DNA of 64,000 nucleotides from Sphingosinicella ginsenosidimutans (GTDB taxonomy: Bacteria > Pseudomonadota > Alphaproteobacteria > Sphingomonadales > Sphingomonadaceae), in NCBI RefSeq assembly GCF_007995055.1, contig NZ_VOQQ01000001.1:2401001-2465000 (forward strand), written 5' to 3'. The notes beneath the pieces were generated by a model. The model ran no database searches, was not told the origin of the DNA, and saw only the letters and a list, made by a program, of their open reading frames with translations. Numbering within the stretch: position 1 is the stretch's first letter; each line of letters opens with the position of its first letter. This document shows positions 53,917 to 63,321 of this stretch, piece after piece. Both the position numbers and the translations under genes were made by a program.

Positions 53917-54417
53917 TCAGGCCTGGCCGGCCGGCTCGCCGCTCAGCAGCTGTCCCTGCTGCTGCATGTAGAGGCCTGCGAAATCGATCGGATCGAGCAT
54001 CAGCGGCGGGAAGCCGGCGTCGATCGAAGCGTCGGCGATCACGCGGCGCGCGAACGGGAACAGCAGCCGCGGCGCCTCGGCGAGGAGGAAGGGCTGGAGC
54101 TGGTCCGCGGGCAGGTTCTTGAGCGCGAACAGGCCGGCATAGAGCAGTTCGGCCTGAAAGGCGGTGCCCTCGGTCGCGGTCGCCTTGATGTCGATCTTCA
54201 GCGCCACCTCGTGGACATCCTCGCCCACCATCTGCGCGCCGATGTTGAACTGGACGTCCATCTGCGGCTGGCTCTGCCACTGGTAGACGGCCGGCGCGTT
54301 CGGATTTTCGAAGGACAGGTCCTTCACATATTGCGCGATGATGCCGATCTGCGGCGGCGTGTCGCTGCCTGCGATCATCGGGTCGGCGGCGCCGTTCGCG
54401 CCTTCGTCTTCGGCCAT
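53917..54417 (-). CDS. secB: Protein-export chaperone SecB
   Basis: A 166-residue tetrameric chaperone that keeps preproteins unfolded and hands them to SecA. The body reads 'IGIIAQYVKDLSFENPNAPAVYQ', 'VALKIDIKATATEGTAFQAELLYAGLFALKNLP', 'LLFPFARRVIADASIDAGFPPLMLDPIDFAGLYMQ', which are all SecB marks. The ATG at 54417 gives the usual length; the longer frame adds unconserved residues. It is divergent from the Tim44-like gene, with 208 bases between starts. Confidence 0.97.
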   Translation of the reverse strand: MAEDEGANGAADPMIAGSDTPPQIGIIAQYVKDLSFENPNAPAVYQWQSQPQMDVQFNIGAQMVGEDVHEVALKIDIKATATEGTAFQAELLYAGLFALKNLPADQLQPFLLAEAPRLLFPFARRVIADASIDAGFPPLMLDPIDFAGLYMQQQGQLLSGEPAGQA

Positions 54418-54573
54418 TTGTCTCAAGATCCTTCGAAGAAATCGTGGAAAGCTGTTGCTGGCGGCCGGTGTCGGGCCGGCCCGCGCGTGCCGGCGGCGGG
54501 TAGCAGGGGCCGACGAACCGCGCAACATCTGCGGCGCGCCGACGTTAGACAGGGGTTAATCGGGAATGTGCAT

Positions 54574-54602
54574 TTGAAAGCCCGGGTGAACGCGCCTATG
54601 TA
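54574..54602 (+). promoter_or_regulatory. Promoter of the Tim44-like gene
   Basis: TTGAAA (54574-54579), a 17-base spacer and TATGTA (54597-54602) match the housekeeping promoter consensus well. The start site would fall near 54609, only a few bases before the ribosome site AAGGAG at 54613-54618, giving a leader of about 17 bases. Confidence 0.6.
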
Positions 54603-54625
54603 GGATTGGCTCAAGGAGACGTTTG

Positions 54626-55276
54626 TTGACCGTCGGAATCGTGCTGTTGGCCATGATCGCCCTGTTTGTGGGGCTGCGTCTCTATGCCGTTCTGGGCCAG
54701 CGCACGGGGCATGAGCAGCAGCCGGTGACGCGGCCCGAAGCGGCGCCCGCGGCCGAAGCGGTGCCGGCGAAGACCGGTCCCGCCGCGGCCGGGACGGATC
54801 CGGCCGGCTTCGCGTTCGAACAGGGCGCGGCCGGCGGCATTCGCGCGATCATCGCCGCCGATGGCGGCTTCGATGTCGCCCGCTTCCTCGAGGGCGCGCA
54901 GGCCGCCTATCGCATGATCCTCGAGGCCTTCTGGTCCGGCGATCGCGCCACCCTTGCCCGCCTTGCCAGCCCCGATGTGTGCGCGGCGTTCGAACAGGCG
55001 ATCGCCGATCGCGAGACCCAGGGCCATACGCACGACAACCGGCTCGTCGCCATCGAGCGCGCGACCATCGACGATGCTCGCCTCAACGGCCGCGTCGCGG
55101 AGATCGACGTCCGGTTCGACGCCTATGTCTCCGCCGTCACGCGCAATGCCTCGGGCGAGATGATTGCCGGCTCGATGACCGATGCGGTCCCGACCAACGA
55201 TGTCTGGACCTTCCGGCGCACGCTTCGCGGCGACGATCCCAACTGGCAGTTGGTCGACACCGACGAAGCCGCCTGA
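54626..55276 (+). CDS. Tim44/TimA domain membrane protein
   Basis: A 216-residue protein with one N-terminal membrane segment ('TVGIVLLAMIALFVGLRLYAVLG'), an Ala/Pro-rich linker to about residue 55, and a Tim44-like domain ('DPAGFAFEQGAAGGIRAIIAADGGFDVARFLEGAQAAYRMILEAFWSGDRATLARLASPDV', 'VSAVTRNASGEMIAGSMTDAVPTNDVWTFRRTL'). Bacterial TimA is a membrane adaptor whose job is not settled. Both TTG codons at 54623 and 54626 could start; the second has the better 7-base spacing from AAGGAG. It lies between secB (divergent) and mltA. Confidence 0.85.
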   Translation: MTVGIVLLAMIALFVGLRLYAVLGQRTGHEQQPVTRPEAAPAAEAVPAKTGPAAAGTDPAGFAFEQGAAGGIRAIIAADGGFDVARFLEGAQAAYRMILEAFWSGDRATLARLASPDVCAAFEQAIADRETQGHTHDNRLVAIERATIDDARLNGRVAEIDVRFDAYVSAVTRNASGEMIAGSMTDAVPTNDVWTFRRTLRGDDPNWQLVDTDEAA

Positions 55277-55332
55277 GCCTTCGCGCTCGATCGCTTTCCC
55301 ATGTCCCGCCCCGCGCGCTATGAAGCGCGGCG

Positions 55333-56535
55333 ATGCGCGGCGATTCCATTCCCTCCCGGCGCGGCCCCTTTCGCGGGAAGGGTCTGCTTCTCCAGCTGCT
55401 GATGTTCGCGCTGGCGAGCTGCGTTGCGCCGCGACGTGGGCCGCCCGAAGTGACGCCGCCGCCACCGCCGCCCGCGCCGGCCTCGGCCATTGCCCTTGGG
55501 GTTCGGCCCGGGCCGCCGCTGCCTTCCCTCGATCCCGCGCGCGCCGCCGCGGCGCTGCGCTCGTTCCTGGTCAGCTGCCCGTCGCTCGTCTCGCGCGCCG
55601 ATGCGAGCGGCCTTGCGACGGGCGACGACTGGCGGCCGCTCTGCGGCGAGGCCGCCTCGCTCGCGCCGGGCGCCGCCGCCGGTTTCTTCGCCGCGCGGTT
55701 CGAGCTTGCCGAGGTCGGTGACGGCAGCGCCTTCGCGACCGGCTATTACGAGCCGGAAATCCGCGCCTCGCGCGTTCGCCAGCCCGGCTATGAGGTGCCG
55801 ATCTATGCGCGGCCGCCCGATCTGTTGACCGCCGATCCGCGCACCGGCGCGCGGGGGCGCGGCCGGATCGACGCCGATGGCAATTACGTCCTCTATTACG
55901 ATCGCGGCGAGATCGAGGATGGCGCGCTCGCCGGGCGCGGGCTGGAGATCGCCTGGGCGGCCGATCCGGTCGAACTCTTCTTCCTCCAGATCCAGGGCTC
56001 GGGCCGCCTGCGGCTCCCCGACGGAAGCCTCATGCGGATCGGCTATGCCGACCAGAACGGGCGCGACTATGTGGCGATCGGCCGGCTGCTTCGCGAGCGC
56101 GGGCTGATCCAGGGGCCGATCGGGATGCGCCAGATCGTCGATTGGCTCCACGCCCATCCGGCCGAGGGCGATGCGCTGATGCGCGAGAACAGGAGCTACG
56201 TCTTCTTCCGCGAGCTCACCGGGCCGGGGCCGCTCGGCGCGCTCGGCCGGCCGGTCACCCCCGGGATCAGCGTCGCCGCCGATCCCGCCTTCGTGCCGCT
56301 CGGCGCGCCGGTGCTCCTCCAGGACATGGACAATCCCCGCGCCGACGGGATCTGGATCGCGCAGGATACCGGCGGCGCAATCCGCGGGCCGAACCGCTTC
56401 GATACCTTCTGGGGCGCCGGGCCGGAGGCGCTGGAGACGGCCGGGTCGATGCAGTCGCACGGCCGCGCCTATATCCTGCTGCCGCGCGGGCGTCTGGCAA
56501 GGCTTGGCCGCGATGGTTCGCCGGCTCAGCGCTGA
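55333..56535 (+). CDS. mltA: Membrane-bound lytic murein transglycosylase A
   Basis: A 400-residue outer-membrane lipoprotein that cuts peptidoglycan to 1,6-anhydro products. The N-terminal lipobox is 'LASC' near residue 30, followed by a Pro-rich linker. The MltA domain shows 'FATGYYEPEIRASR' near residue 137, 'ELFFLQIQGSGRLRLPDGSLMRIGYADQNGRDYVAIGRLL' near 214-253, and the 3D domain 'AQDTGGAIRGPNRFDTFWGAGPEALETAG' near 344, holding the catalytic Asp. Products could feed the amgK/murU recycling route. It overlaps smr by 23 bases. Confidence 0.95.
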   Translation: MRGDSIPSRRGPFRGKGLLLQLLMFALASCVAPRRGPPEVTPPPPPPAPASAIALGVRPGPPLPSLDPARAAAALRSFLVSCPSLVSRADASGLATGDDWRPLCGEAASLAPGAAAGFFAARFELAEVGDGSAFATGYYEPEIRASRVRQPGYEVPIYARPPDLLTADPRTGARGRGRIDADGNYVLYYDRGEIEDGALAGRGLEIAWAADPVELFFLQIQGSGRLRLPDGSLMRIGYADQNGRDYVAIGRLLRERGLIQGPIGMRQIVDWLHAHPAEGDALMRENRSYVFFRELTGPGPLGALGRPVTPGISVAADPAFVPLGAPVLLQDMDNPRADGIWIAQDTGGAIRGPNRFDTFWGAGPEALETAGSMQSHGRAYILLPRGRLARLGRDGSPAQR

Positions 56536-57055
56536 AGAGGCGGCGCTGTGGCGCAAGGTGGTTGAAACGGTGCGTCCACTCGGCGCCCCCGCGCCGCCAC
56601 GCGAAACCACGCCGACCCCCGCACCGCCGCCGTCTTCCCCGCCGCCGCCACGCATTTCCCCCGCATTATCACGCAAAACCACGCCGCCACGCGCCGCACC
56701 GGGCACGACCCTGGATGCAAGCTGGGATCGCCGGCTGTCGCGCGGCCTGGTCGCGCCCGATGTCACGGTCGATCTCCACGGCCACAATCTCGCCACCGCC
56801 TATGACCTGCTCGATCGGCGGCTCGCCCAGGCGGTCGCGCATGAGGCGCGGGTGATCCTGCTCGTCACCGGCAAGCCGCCGCGCGACGATCGCCGCCCCG
56901 TCGCGCGCGGAGCGATCCGCGCCGCCGTCGGCGACTGGCTCGCCGCCTCGCGCCATGCCGGGGACATCGCGGCGGTGCGCGGCGCCCATCCGCGCCACGG
57001 CGGGCAGGGCGCGCTCTATATCGTGCTCAGGCGCCGCCGAGCGCCAGCCGGATGA
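56513..57055 (+). CDS. Smr domain protein
   Basis: A 180-residue protein. A short N-terminal helix ('RRLSAEEAALWRKVVETVRPL') leads into a Pro/Thr-rich linker to about residue 65 made of near-repeats ('RETTPTP', 'PPPRISP', 'SRKTTPPRA'), then an Smr domain with 'VTVDLHGHNLATAYDLLDRRL' near 85 and 'VILLVTGKP' near 118. Smr domains act as nucleases or in nucleic-acid-handling proteins; E. coli SmrA/B are the small forms. The ATG at 56513 overlaps mltA by 23 bases. Its end overlaps the convergent dapE by 29 bases. Confidence 0.85.
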   Translation: MVRRLSAEEAALWRKVVETVRPLGAPAPPRETTPTPAPPPSSPPPPRISPALSRKTTPPRAAPGTTLDASWDRRLSRGLVAPDVTVDLHGHNLATAYDLLDRRLAQAVAHEARVILLVTGKPPRDDRRPVARGAIRAAVGDWLAASRHAGDIAAVRGAHPRHGGQGALYIVLRRRRAPAG

Positions 57056-58163
57056 CCCGCGCATAGATGCGCCGGAGCGCGTCGAGATCCTCGATCGCGA
57101 TCGCCTCGTCGAGCTTGTGCATCGTCGCATTGGGCGGCCCGAAATCGATCACCGGGCAGAGCGATATGAGGAAGCGCCCGTCGGAGGTGCCGCCATGGGT
57201 CGACAGGCGCGGCGCAAGGCCCGTCTCGGCCTCGATCGCCGCCGACACGATGTCATGGATCGGGCCGGGCGGGGTCAGGAACGCCTCGCCCGAAATCTTC
57301 GCCTCGACGCGCGCGCCCGGCGCCGCCGCCTGGGCCGTGCGCCGGACGAGCTCGACCAGGTCGGCCCCGCGCTGGAGGTTGTTGAAGCGGATGTTGAGCT
57401 GCGCGCGCGCCCAGCCAGGGATGACGTTGGTGGCGTTGCTCGAGGTCTCGACCGCCGTGATCTCGAGGTTGGAAGGCTGGAAGGCGTCGTTGCCGTCGTC
57501 GAGGTGCAGCGCCTCCAGCGCATCGATCACCCGGGCGAGCCTGGGGATGGGATTGTCGGCGCGGTGGGGATAGGCGACGTGGCCCTGCGTGCCGCCCACC
57601 GTCACCCACAGATTGACCGATCCGCGCCGCCCGATCTTGACGACGTCGCCGAGCCGCTCTTCGCTGGTCGGCTCGCCGATCAGGATCATGTCCGGCCGGA
57701 TGCCGCGCGCCGCCATCCAGTCGATCAGCGCCGGCGTGCCGAAGGTCGCCGGTCCTTCCTCGTCGCCGGTGATGATGAGGCTCAGCGTGCCGGGATGCTC
57801 CCCGATATCCGCGCAGGCGGCGACGAAGGCGGCGATGCTCGATTTCATGTCGACCGCGCCGCGCCCGTGCAGCACGCCGCCCCTTTCCTCGGGCACGAAC
57901 GGATCGCTCGCCCAGCCGTCGCCGGCCGGCACCACGTCGAGATGGCCGGCAAAGCCGAGATGCGGGCTCCCGGCGCCGCGCGTCGCGAACAGATTCTCGA
58001 CCGGCCCGTCCGGCGCCGCGCCGGCAACGAAGCGATGCACCTCGAAGCCGAGCGGCACGAGCGCCGCCTCCAAGATGTCGAACACTTCGCCGGTCGCGGG
58101 GGTCACGCTCGGGCAGGCGATCAGCCGTTTCGCAAGCGTCACCGGGTCGATTGCATCGCTCAT
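57027..58163 (-). CDS. dapE: Succinyl-diaminopimelate desuccinylase
   Basis: A 378-residue M20 zinc hydrolase of the lysine/diaminopimelate route. Zinc ligands and catalytic residues sit in 'GFAGHLDVVPAGDGWASDPF' near residue 68, 'GRGAVDMKSSIAAFVAACAD' near 100, 'ITGDEEGPATFGT' near 130, and 'LSTHGGTSDGRFL' near 320; 'ATNVIPGWARAQLNIRFNN' marks the dimer domain. It is convergent with smr and overlaps its end by 29 bases. It provides DAP for peptidoglycan together with dapF downstream. Confidence 0.97.
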   Translation of the reverse strand: MSDAIDPVTLAKRLIACPSVTPATGEVFDILEAALVPLGFEVHRFVAGAAPDGPVENLFATRGAGSPHLGFAGHLDVVPAGDGWASDPFVPEERGGVLHGRGAVDMKSSIAAFVAACADIGEHPGTLSLIITGDEEGPATFGTPALIDWMAARGIRPDMILIGEPTSEERLGDVVKIGRRGSVNLWVTVGGTQGHVAYPHRADNPIPRLARVIDALEALHLDDGNDAFQPSNLEITAVETSSNATNVIPGWARAQLNIRFNNLQRGADLVELVRRTAQAAAPGARVEAKISGEAFLTPPGPIHDIVSAAIEAETGLAPRLSTHGGTSDGRFLISLCPVIDFGPPNATMHKLDEAIAIEDLDALRRIYARVIRLALGGA

Positions 58164-58196
58164 GGCCGCCGACTAGCACGGAGGCGGAGAAACGCC

Positions 58197-58649
58197 ATGC
58201 CAAAGCTCGATCTCGACGCCATCGAACAGGTCACCCGCACCGGCTATCCCTCGCCCTATCGCGAGGCGATGACGGGGCGCCATTACCGCCGCCTTTCGCC
58301 GGCCGCCGGCCTCGCCCGGATCGGCGCCTCGCATGTCGTGCTCGATCCCGGCGGCATTTCGAGCCAGCGCCACTGGCACGAGGGGATCGACGAGCTGGTG
58401 ATCATGCTCGAGGGCGAGGCGGTGCTGGTCGAGGATGGCGGCGAGACCGTGATGCGCCCCGGCGACGTCGCAGCCTTCCCCGCCGGGGTCGCCAACGGCC
58501 ATCACCTCGTCAATCGCAGCGACAAGCCCTGCGTCTTCGTCGCGATCGACAATCGCGATGGGGAGGGCGATTGCCATTATCCGGACATCGATCTCCATCT
58601 CGACAGCGCCACCGGCGCGTTCACGCACAAGGACGGGACCCCCTGGTAG
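58197..58649 (+). CDS. Cupin domain protein
   Basis: A 150-residue single-domain cupin. Motif 1 is 'SSQRHWHEGIDELVIMLEGEAVLV' near residue 60 with two His and a Glu for metal; motif 2 is 'FPAGVANGHHLVN' near 100 with His. The end 'CHYPDIDLHLDSATGAFTHKDGTPW' is shared with a group of alphaproteobacterial cupins, often described as transcriptional-regulator-associated or uncharacterised. Enzyme role unknown. GGAGGCGGAG lies 6 bases before the ATG at 58197. It diverges from dapE, with 33 bases between starts. Confidence 0.87.
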   Translation: MPKLDLDAIEQVTRTGYPSPYREAMTGRHYRRLSPAAGLARIGASHVVLDPGGISSQRHWHEGIDELVIMLEGEAVLVEDGGETVMRPGDVAAFPAGVANGHHLVNRSDKPCVFVAIDNRDGEGDCHYPDIDLHLDSATGAFTHKDGTPW

Positions 58650-58801
58650 CGCTGAGCTCCCGTCGGGACGGAGCGGACCATGCAGCCCGGCCGGGCGACG
58701 GTGAGCGGCCTGGCGATGAATGGTCGCGCTCGCGGGCCCGGGCCAAATCGATCCGCCCGACGGTGGACTTGCGCACGTCCCCACCCTAGATCGCCTGCTC
58801 T

Positions 58802-59593
58802 ATGGCGCAGCGCTTCCACAAGATGCATGGCCTCGGCAACGATTTCGTGATCATCGACGCCAGGCATGGCGGCGCGCCGATGGAGGCCGCCCGCGCCCGT
58901 GCCATCGCCGATCGCCGGACCGGCGTCGGCTGCGACCAGCTGATCGTGCTCGAACCTTCCGATGTCGCCGATGTCAGGATGCGGATCTGGAACGCGGACG
59001 GGACCGAGGTCGAATCCTGCGGCAATGCGACGCGCTGCGTCGTCTTGCTGGAAGGGCGGGGGCTGACGATCGAAACGCTGGGCGGTGTTCTGACCGGCCG
59101 GCTCGACGGCGACGGCGCGAGCATCGACATGGGTCATCCCCGCTTCGGCTGGGAGGATATTCCGCTTGCCTATGCGATGGACACGGCCGCCATGCCGGTC
59201 GGCTGGGAGGATTTGCAGGCGCCCTTCGCGGTCAATGTCGGCAATCCGCATGTCGTCTTTTTCGTCGAGGATGCCGATGCGGTCGATCTGGCGCGCCTCG
59301 GGCCGCAGATCGAAACCGATCCGCTCTTTCCCGAGCGGGTCAACGTCAACGTCGCGAGCCGGGAGGGCGGCGCGCTCCGCCTGCGCGTGTGGGAGCGCGG
59401 CGCCGGCCTCACGCAGGCCTGCGGCACCGGCGCGTGCGCGACCGCGGTGGCGGCGATCCGCAAGGGACTGGTGCAATCGCCGGTCGAGGTCCGCCTCCCC
59501 GGCGGCGCGCTCACCATCGATTGGGCGCCGGATCGCCCGATCCACATGAGCGGGCCGGCCGTCCATGTCTTTTCGGGCGAGCTGGTCGAGTGA
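58802..59593 (+). CDS. dapF: Diaminopimelate epimerase
   Basis: A 263-residue enzyme that converts LL- to meso-diaminopimelate for lysine and peptidoglycan. The two catalytic cysteines sit in 'ESCGNATRCV' near residue 73 and 'QACGTGACATAVAA' near 207; the N-terminus 'FHKMHGLGNDFVIID' is diagnostic. The end overlaps the GTG of mtaB by 4 bases. The 152 bases upstream are GC-rich and probably contain the promoter of the dapF-mtaB-ftsY-yciB series. Confidence 0.97.
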   Translation: MAQRFHKMHGLGNDFVIIDARHGGAPMEAARARAIADRRTGVGCDQLIVLEPSDVADVRMRIWNADGTEVESCGNATRCVVLLEGRGLTIETLGGVLTGRLDGDGASIDMGHPRFGWEDIPLAYAMDTAAMPVGWEDLQAPFAVNVGNPHVVFFVEDADAVDLARLGPQIETDPLFPERVNVNVASREGGALRLRVWERGAGLTQACGTGACATAVAAIRKGLVQSPVEVRLPGGALTIDWAPDRPIHMSGPAVHVFSGELVE

Positions 59594-60819
59594 GCGGGCC
59601 GGAGGTGATCACCCTCGGCTGCCGGCTCAATGCCGCGGAGAGCGCGGCGATGCGCTCGCTCGCGCGGGGGCAGGACGATCTCGTCATCGTCAACAGCTGC
59701 GCGGTCACCAACGAGGCGGTGCGGCAGACGCGACAGGCGATCCGCAAGGCCCGGCGCGCGCGGCCCGATGCCCGCATCCTCGTCACCGGCTGCGCCGCAC
59801 AGGTTGAGCCGGAGGCCTTCGCCGCCATGCCCGAAGTGAACGGCGTGCTCGGCAACCGCGAGAAGCTCGACATAAGCGCCTTCCTGTCCGATGAGCGCGT
59901 GCGTGTCTCCGACATCATGGCCGTGCGCGAGACGGCGCCGCATCTGGTCACCGGATTTTCGGAGCGCGCGCGCGCCTTCGTCGAGGTCCAGAATGGCTGC
60001 GACCATCGCTGCACTTTCTGCATCATCCCCTATGGCCGCGGGAACAGCCGGTCGGTGCCCGCCGGGCTGGTGATCGAGCGGATCAGGGCGCTGGTCGGCG
60101 AAGGGTTCGCGGAGATCGTCCTCACCGGCGTCGACGTGACCAGCTACGGCCCCGATCTGCCGGGCGCGCCGACGCTCGGCCAGCTCGTCGAGCGCATCCT
60201 GAAGCACGTCCCCGACCTGCCGCGCCTGCGCCTCTCATCGCTCGACTGCATCGAGCTGGATGAGAGGCTGTTCGAGATCGCGGCTTACGAGCCACGGTTC
60301 ATGCCGCACCTCCACATGAGCTTCCAGGCCGGCGACGACATGATCCTGAAGCGGATGAAGCGTCGCCACAGCCGCGCCCAGGCGATCGAGACGGTCGCGA
60401 GGCTCAAGGCCGCCCGGCCGGGCATCGCCATCGGCGCCGATCTGATCGCCGGTTTCCCGACCGAGACCGAGGCGATGCACGAGAATTCGCTGCGCCTGAT
60501 CGACGAGTGCGATATCGTGATGGCGCATGTCTTTCCCTATTCACCGAAGCGCGGCACGCCGGCGGCGCGAATGCCGCAGCTGCCCCCTTCGACCGTGAAG
60601 CGGCGGGCCGGGGCGCTGCGTGCGGCGAGCGCCCGTCGGCGCAGGCGTTGGCTGGAGGCCATGGTCGGCACCCGCCAGCGCGTGCTGGTCGAGCGTCAGG
60701 GGCGGGGCCATGCGGAAAATTTCGCCCCGGTCCAGCCGACGGCCGGCGAGGCGGGGCAGATTGTGGAGGTCAGCATTACCGGATTGGAAAACGACGTGCT
60801 GATCGGAGCGCGCGCATGA
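59590..60819 (+). CDS. mtaB: tRNA t6A37 methylthiotransferase MtaB
   Basis: A 409-residue radical-SAM enzyme that makes ms2t6A37 in tRNA-Lys. The first cluster has Cys in 'LGCRLNAAES' near residue 11, 'VNSCAVTNEA' near 38 and 'VTGCAAQ'; the radical-SAM motif 'NGCDHRCTFCIIPYGRG' gives C137, C141 and C144. A basic C-terminus ends in a TRAM-like region ('VLVERQGRGHAENFAPVQP'). tsaE, which makes the t6A substrate, is also in this window, and so is a tRNA-Lys. The GTG start overlaps dapF, and its stop overlaps ftsY. Confidence 0.94.
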   Translation: MSGPEVITLGCRLNAAESAAMRSLARGQDDLVIVNSCAVTNEAVRQTRQAIRKARRARPDARILVTGCAAQVEPEAFAAMPEVNGVLGNREKLDISAFLSDERVRVSDIMAVRETAPHLVTGFSERARAFVEVQNGCDHRCTFCIIPYGRGNSRSVPAGLVIERIRALVGEGFAEIVLTGVDVTSYGPDLPGAPTLGQLVERILKHVPDLPRLRLSSLDCIELDERLFEIAAYEPRFMPHLHMSFQAGDDMILKRMKRRHSRAQAIETVARLKAARPGIAIGADLIAGFPTETEAMHENSLRLIDECDIVMAHVFPYSPKRGTPAARMPQLPPSTVKRRAGALRAASARRRRRWLEAMVGTRQRVLVERQGRGHAENFAPVQPTAGEAGQIVEVSITGLENDVLIGARA

Positions 60820-61739
60820 GCGACTCGTGGTTCGATCGGATGCGCTCCGGATTTCGCAAGACGTCCGAGCGACTTGGCGACAATCTCTCCGGCCTCGTCA
60901 CGAAAGCGGCGCTCGACGAGGCGACGCTGGACGAGATCGAGGAGGCGCTGATCGCCTCCGATCTCGGCCCCTCCACCGCCGCCCGGGTGCGCGCGCGGCT
61001 GGCCTCCGAACGGTTCGAGCGGGGCCTCACCGACGAAGCGGTCCGCGCGGTCGTCGCCGAAGAGCTGGAAAAGATCCTCGCGCCGGTCGCGGAGGCTCTC
61101 GAGATCGACGCCTTCCCGCGCCCGCAGGTCATCCTCGTCGTCGGGGTCAACGGATCGGGCAAGACGACGACGATCGCCAAGCTCGCCCACCTGTTCATGG
61201 AGCAGGATTATTCCGTGCTCCTCGCCGCCGGGGACACGTTCCGCGCGGCGGCGATCGAGCAGCTCCAGATCTGGGCCGATCGTGCGGGCGTCCCGATCAT
61301 CAAGGGACCGGAAGGATCGGACAGCAGCGCGATCGTCTTCGACGGGGTCAAGAAGGCGACGGCCGAGGGCATCGACGTCCTGATCGTCGACACGGCGGGC
61401 CGGCTCCATAACAAGAAGGACCTGATGGACGAGCTCGCCAAGATTCGCCGGGTGCTGGGGCGGCTCAACCCGGCCGCGCCGCATGACGTCGTGCTCGTCC
61501 TCGACGCCACGACCGGGCAGAACGCGCTTTCGCAGATCGAGACCTTCCGCGAGGTGGCGGGCGTCACCGGACTCGTCATGACCAAGCTGGACGGCACGGC
61601 GCGCGGCGGCGTGATGGTCGCGGCTGCGGAGAAATATGGGCTGCCGATCCACGCCATCGGCGTGGGGGAGGGGATGGACGATCTTCGCCCCTTCGATCCG
61701 GCCGAAGTCGCGCGCGCGATCGCTGGAGTCGCGGCATGA
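60816..61739 (+). CDS. ftsY: Signal recognition particle receptor FtsY
   Basis: A 307-residue SRP-type GTPase that receives ribosome-SRP complexes at the membrane. The N domain covers residues 1-95; the G domain has G1 'GVNGSGKTTTIAKLA' near 110, 'DTFRAAAIEQLQIWADRAGVP', G3 'LIVDTAGRLHNKKDLM' near 190, and 'VMTKLDGTARGG' near 252. The acidic A domain found in E. coli FtsY is missing, as is usual in this class. It overlaps mtaB and yciB by 4 bases each. Confidence 0.97.
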   Translation: MSDSWFDRMRSGFRKTSERLGDNLSGLVTKAALDEATLDEIEEALIASDLGPSTAARVRARLASERFERGLTDEAVRAVVAEELEKILAPVAEALEIDAFPRPQVILVVGVNGSGKTTTIAKLAHLFMEQDYSVLLAAGDTFRAAAIEQLQIWADRAGVPIIKGPEGSDSSAIVFDGVKKATAEGIDVLIVDTAGRLHNKKDLMDELAKIRRVLGRLNPAAPHDVVLVLDATTGQNALSQIETFREVAGVTGLVMTKLDGTARGGVMVAAAEKYGLPIHAIGVGEGMDDLRPFDPAEVARAIAGVAA

Positions 61740-62377
61740 GCGAAGCGCCAACGCCGGAAAAGGCACCGCCGAAAAGCCCAGGCGCTGCGGGCCGCCTGCT
61801 GCTCGATCTCGGGCCGCTGCTCGTCTTCTTCCTCGTCAATTTCCTTGCGCCGGTGCCGGACGTGTCGCGCATCTTCGTTGCGACCGGCGCCTTCATGGTC
61901 GCGATGCTCGCGGCGATGGCGGTCTCGCAGCTCCGCTATCGTTTCATCTCGCCGCTGCTCTGGTTTTCCGCGCTGATGGTGGTCGTTCTCGGCGGGCTGA
62001 CGCTGTGGCTGCACGACGAGACCTTCATCAAGATCAAGCCGACCATCTATTATGCCGTCGTCACCGCCTTGCTCGTCTTCGGCATGGCGACCGGGCGCAA
62101 CCTGCTCAAGGCAGTGCTCGGCAGCGCCTATCCGGGGCTGTCGGAGCGCGGCTGGCACCTCCTGACGCGCAACTGGGCCGCCTATTTCGGGGTCATGGCG
62201 GTGCTGAACGAGGTGGTGTGGCGCACCCAGACGACCAATTTCTGGGTGAGCTTCAAGCTGTGGTTCTTCCTTCCGGCGACCTTTGTCTTCGCGGCGCTCA
62301 ACGTGCCGATGCTGATGCGCCACGGGCTGACGCTTGAGGAAGCCGAGGAAGAACAGCCGACCCTTCCGACGGAATAG
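61736..62377 (+). CDS. yciB: Inner-membrane septation protein YciB (IspZ)
   Basis: A 213-residue protein with five to six hydrophobic segments. '[16 protein letters not shown]' opens it, '[38 protein letters not shown]' and '[22 protein letters not shown]' are signature parts of the intracellular septation protein A family. In E. coli YciB interacts with cell-division and cell-wall-elongation proteins; the exact job is unknown. The acidic tail ([13 protein letters not shown]) is hydrophilic. It overlaps ftsY by 4 bases and is 8 bases upstream of an ABC exporter. Confidence 0.93.
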   Translation: MSEAPTPEKAPPKSPGAAGRLLLDLGPLLVFFLVNFLAPVPDVSRIFVATGAFMVAMLAAMAVSQLRYRFISPLLWFSALMVVVLGGLTLWLHDETFIKIKPTIYYAVVTALLVFGMATGRNLLKAVLGSAYPGLSERGWHLLTRNWAAYFGVMAVLNEVVWRTQTTNFWVSFKLWFFLPATFVFAALNVPMLMRHGLTLEEAEEEQPTLPTE

Positions 62378-62385
62378 GAGCGCGC

Positions 62386-63321
62386 ATGGACGCCGTCATC
62401 TCGATCAAGGGGCTGGAGAAGACCTACGCCTCGGGTCTCAAGGCGCTGAAGCCGGTCGATCTCGATATCGCGCGCGGCGAGATTTTCGCCCTGCTCGGGC
62501 CCAACGGCGCCGGCAAGACGACGATGATCTCGATCATCTGCGGCATCGTCCGGCCGAGCGCGGGGACGGTGACGGTCGACGGCTTCGACATCGGCCGCGA
62601 TTATCGCCAGACCCGCCGGCGCATCGGCCTGGTGCCGCAGGAGCTGCACACCGATTCCTTCGAGACGGTCTGGGCGACGGTGAGCTTCAGCCGCGGCCTT
62701 TTCGGCTATGCGCCCAACCCCGCCCATATCGAGAAGGTGCTTCGCGACCTCTCGCTCTGGGACAAGCGCAAGGCGAAGATCATGGAGCTTTCGGGCGGGA
62801 TGAAGCGCCGGGTGATGATCGCCAAGGCCCTGAGCCACGAGCCCGAAATCCTCTTCCTCGACGAGCCGACCGCGGGCGTCGACGTCGAGCTTCGCCGCGA
62901 CATGTGGGAGCTGGTCCGACGGCTTCGCCAAAGCGGCGTCACCATCATCCTCACCACCCATTATATCGAGGAGGCGGAGGAGATGGCCGACCGGGTCGGC
63001 GTCATCAACAAGGGCGAGTTGATCCTGGTCGAGGAGAAGAACGAGCTGATGAAGAAGCTCGGCAAGAAGGAGCTGACGCTCGAGCTCGCCGAGCCGCTGG
63101 CGGCGGTGCCGGCCGAGCTCGGCGATTGGGCGCTGACCCTCGCGGGCGACGGACATCAGCTCACATACAGTTATGACGGCCAGGCGGAGCGCACCGGCAT
63201 CCCGTCGCTGCTGTCGCGGATGCGCGATCTCGGAATCGCCTTCAAGGATCTCCAGACGCGCCAGAGCTCGCTGGAGGACATCTTCGTCAGCCTGGTCCAC
63301 GAGGAGCGGAGCGCGGCATGA
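62386..63321 (+). CDS. ABC-2 type transporter ATP-binding protein
   Basis: A 311-residue ATPase. Walker A '[18 protein letters not shown]' is near residue 38, the signature '[16 protein letters not shown]' near 140, and Walker B '[12 protein letters not shown]' near 158, followed by a His-switch ('[14 protein letters not shown]'). A C-terminal extension of about 90 residues is common in exporters of the YadG/NodI type. It overlaps the membrane partner gene by 4 bases. Substrate unknown; drug, polysaccharide or lipid-linked cargo are all possible. Confidence 0.94.
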   Translation: MDAVISIKGLEKTYASGLKALKPVDLDIARGEIFALLGPNGAGKTTMISIICGIVRPSAGTVTVDGFDIGRDYRQTRRRIGLVPQELHTDSFETVWATVSFSRGLFGYAPNPAHIEKVLRDLSLWDKRKAKIMELSGGMKRRVMIAKALSHEPEILFLDEPTAGVDVELRRDMWELVRRLRQSGVTIILTTHYIEEAEEMADRVGVINKGELILVEEKNELMKKLGKKELTLELAEPLAAVPAELGDWALTLAGDGHQLTYSYDGQAERTGIPSLLSRMRDLGIAFKDLQTRQSSLEDIFVSLVHEERSAA

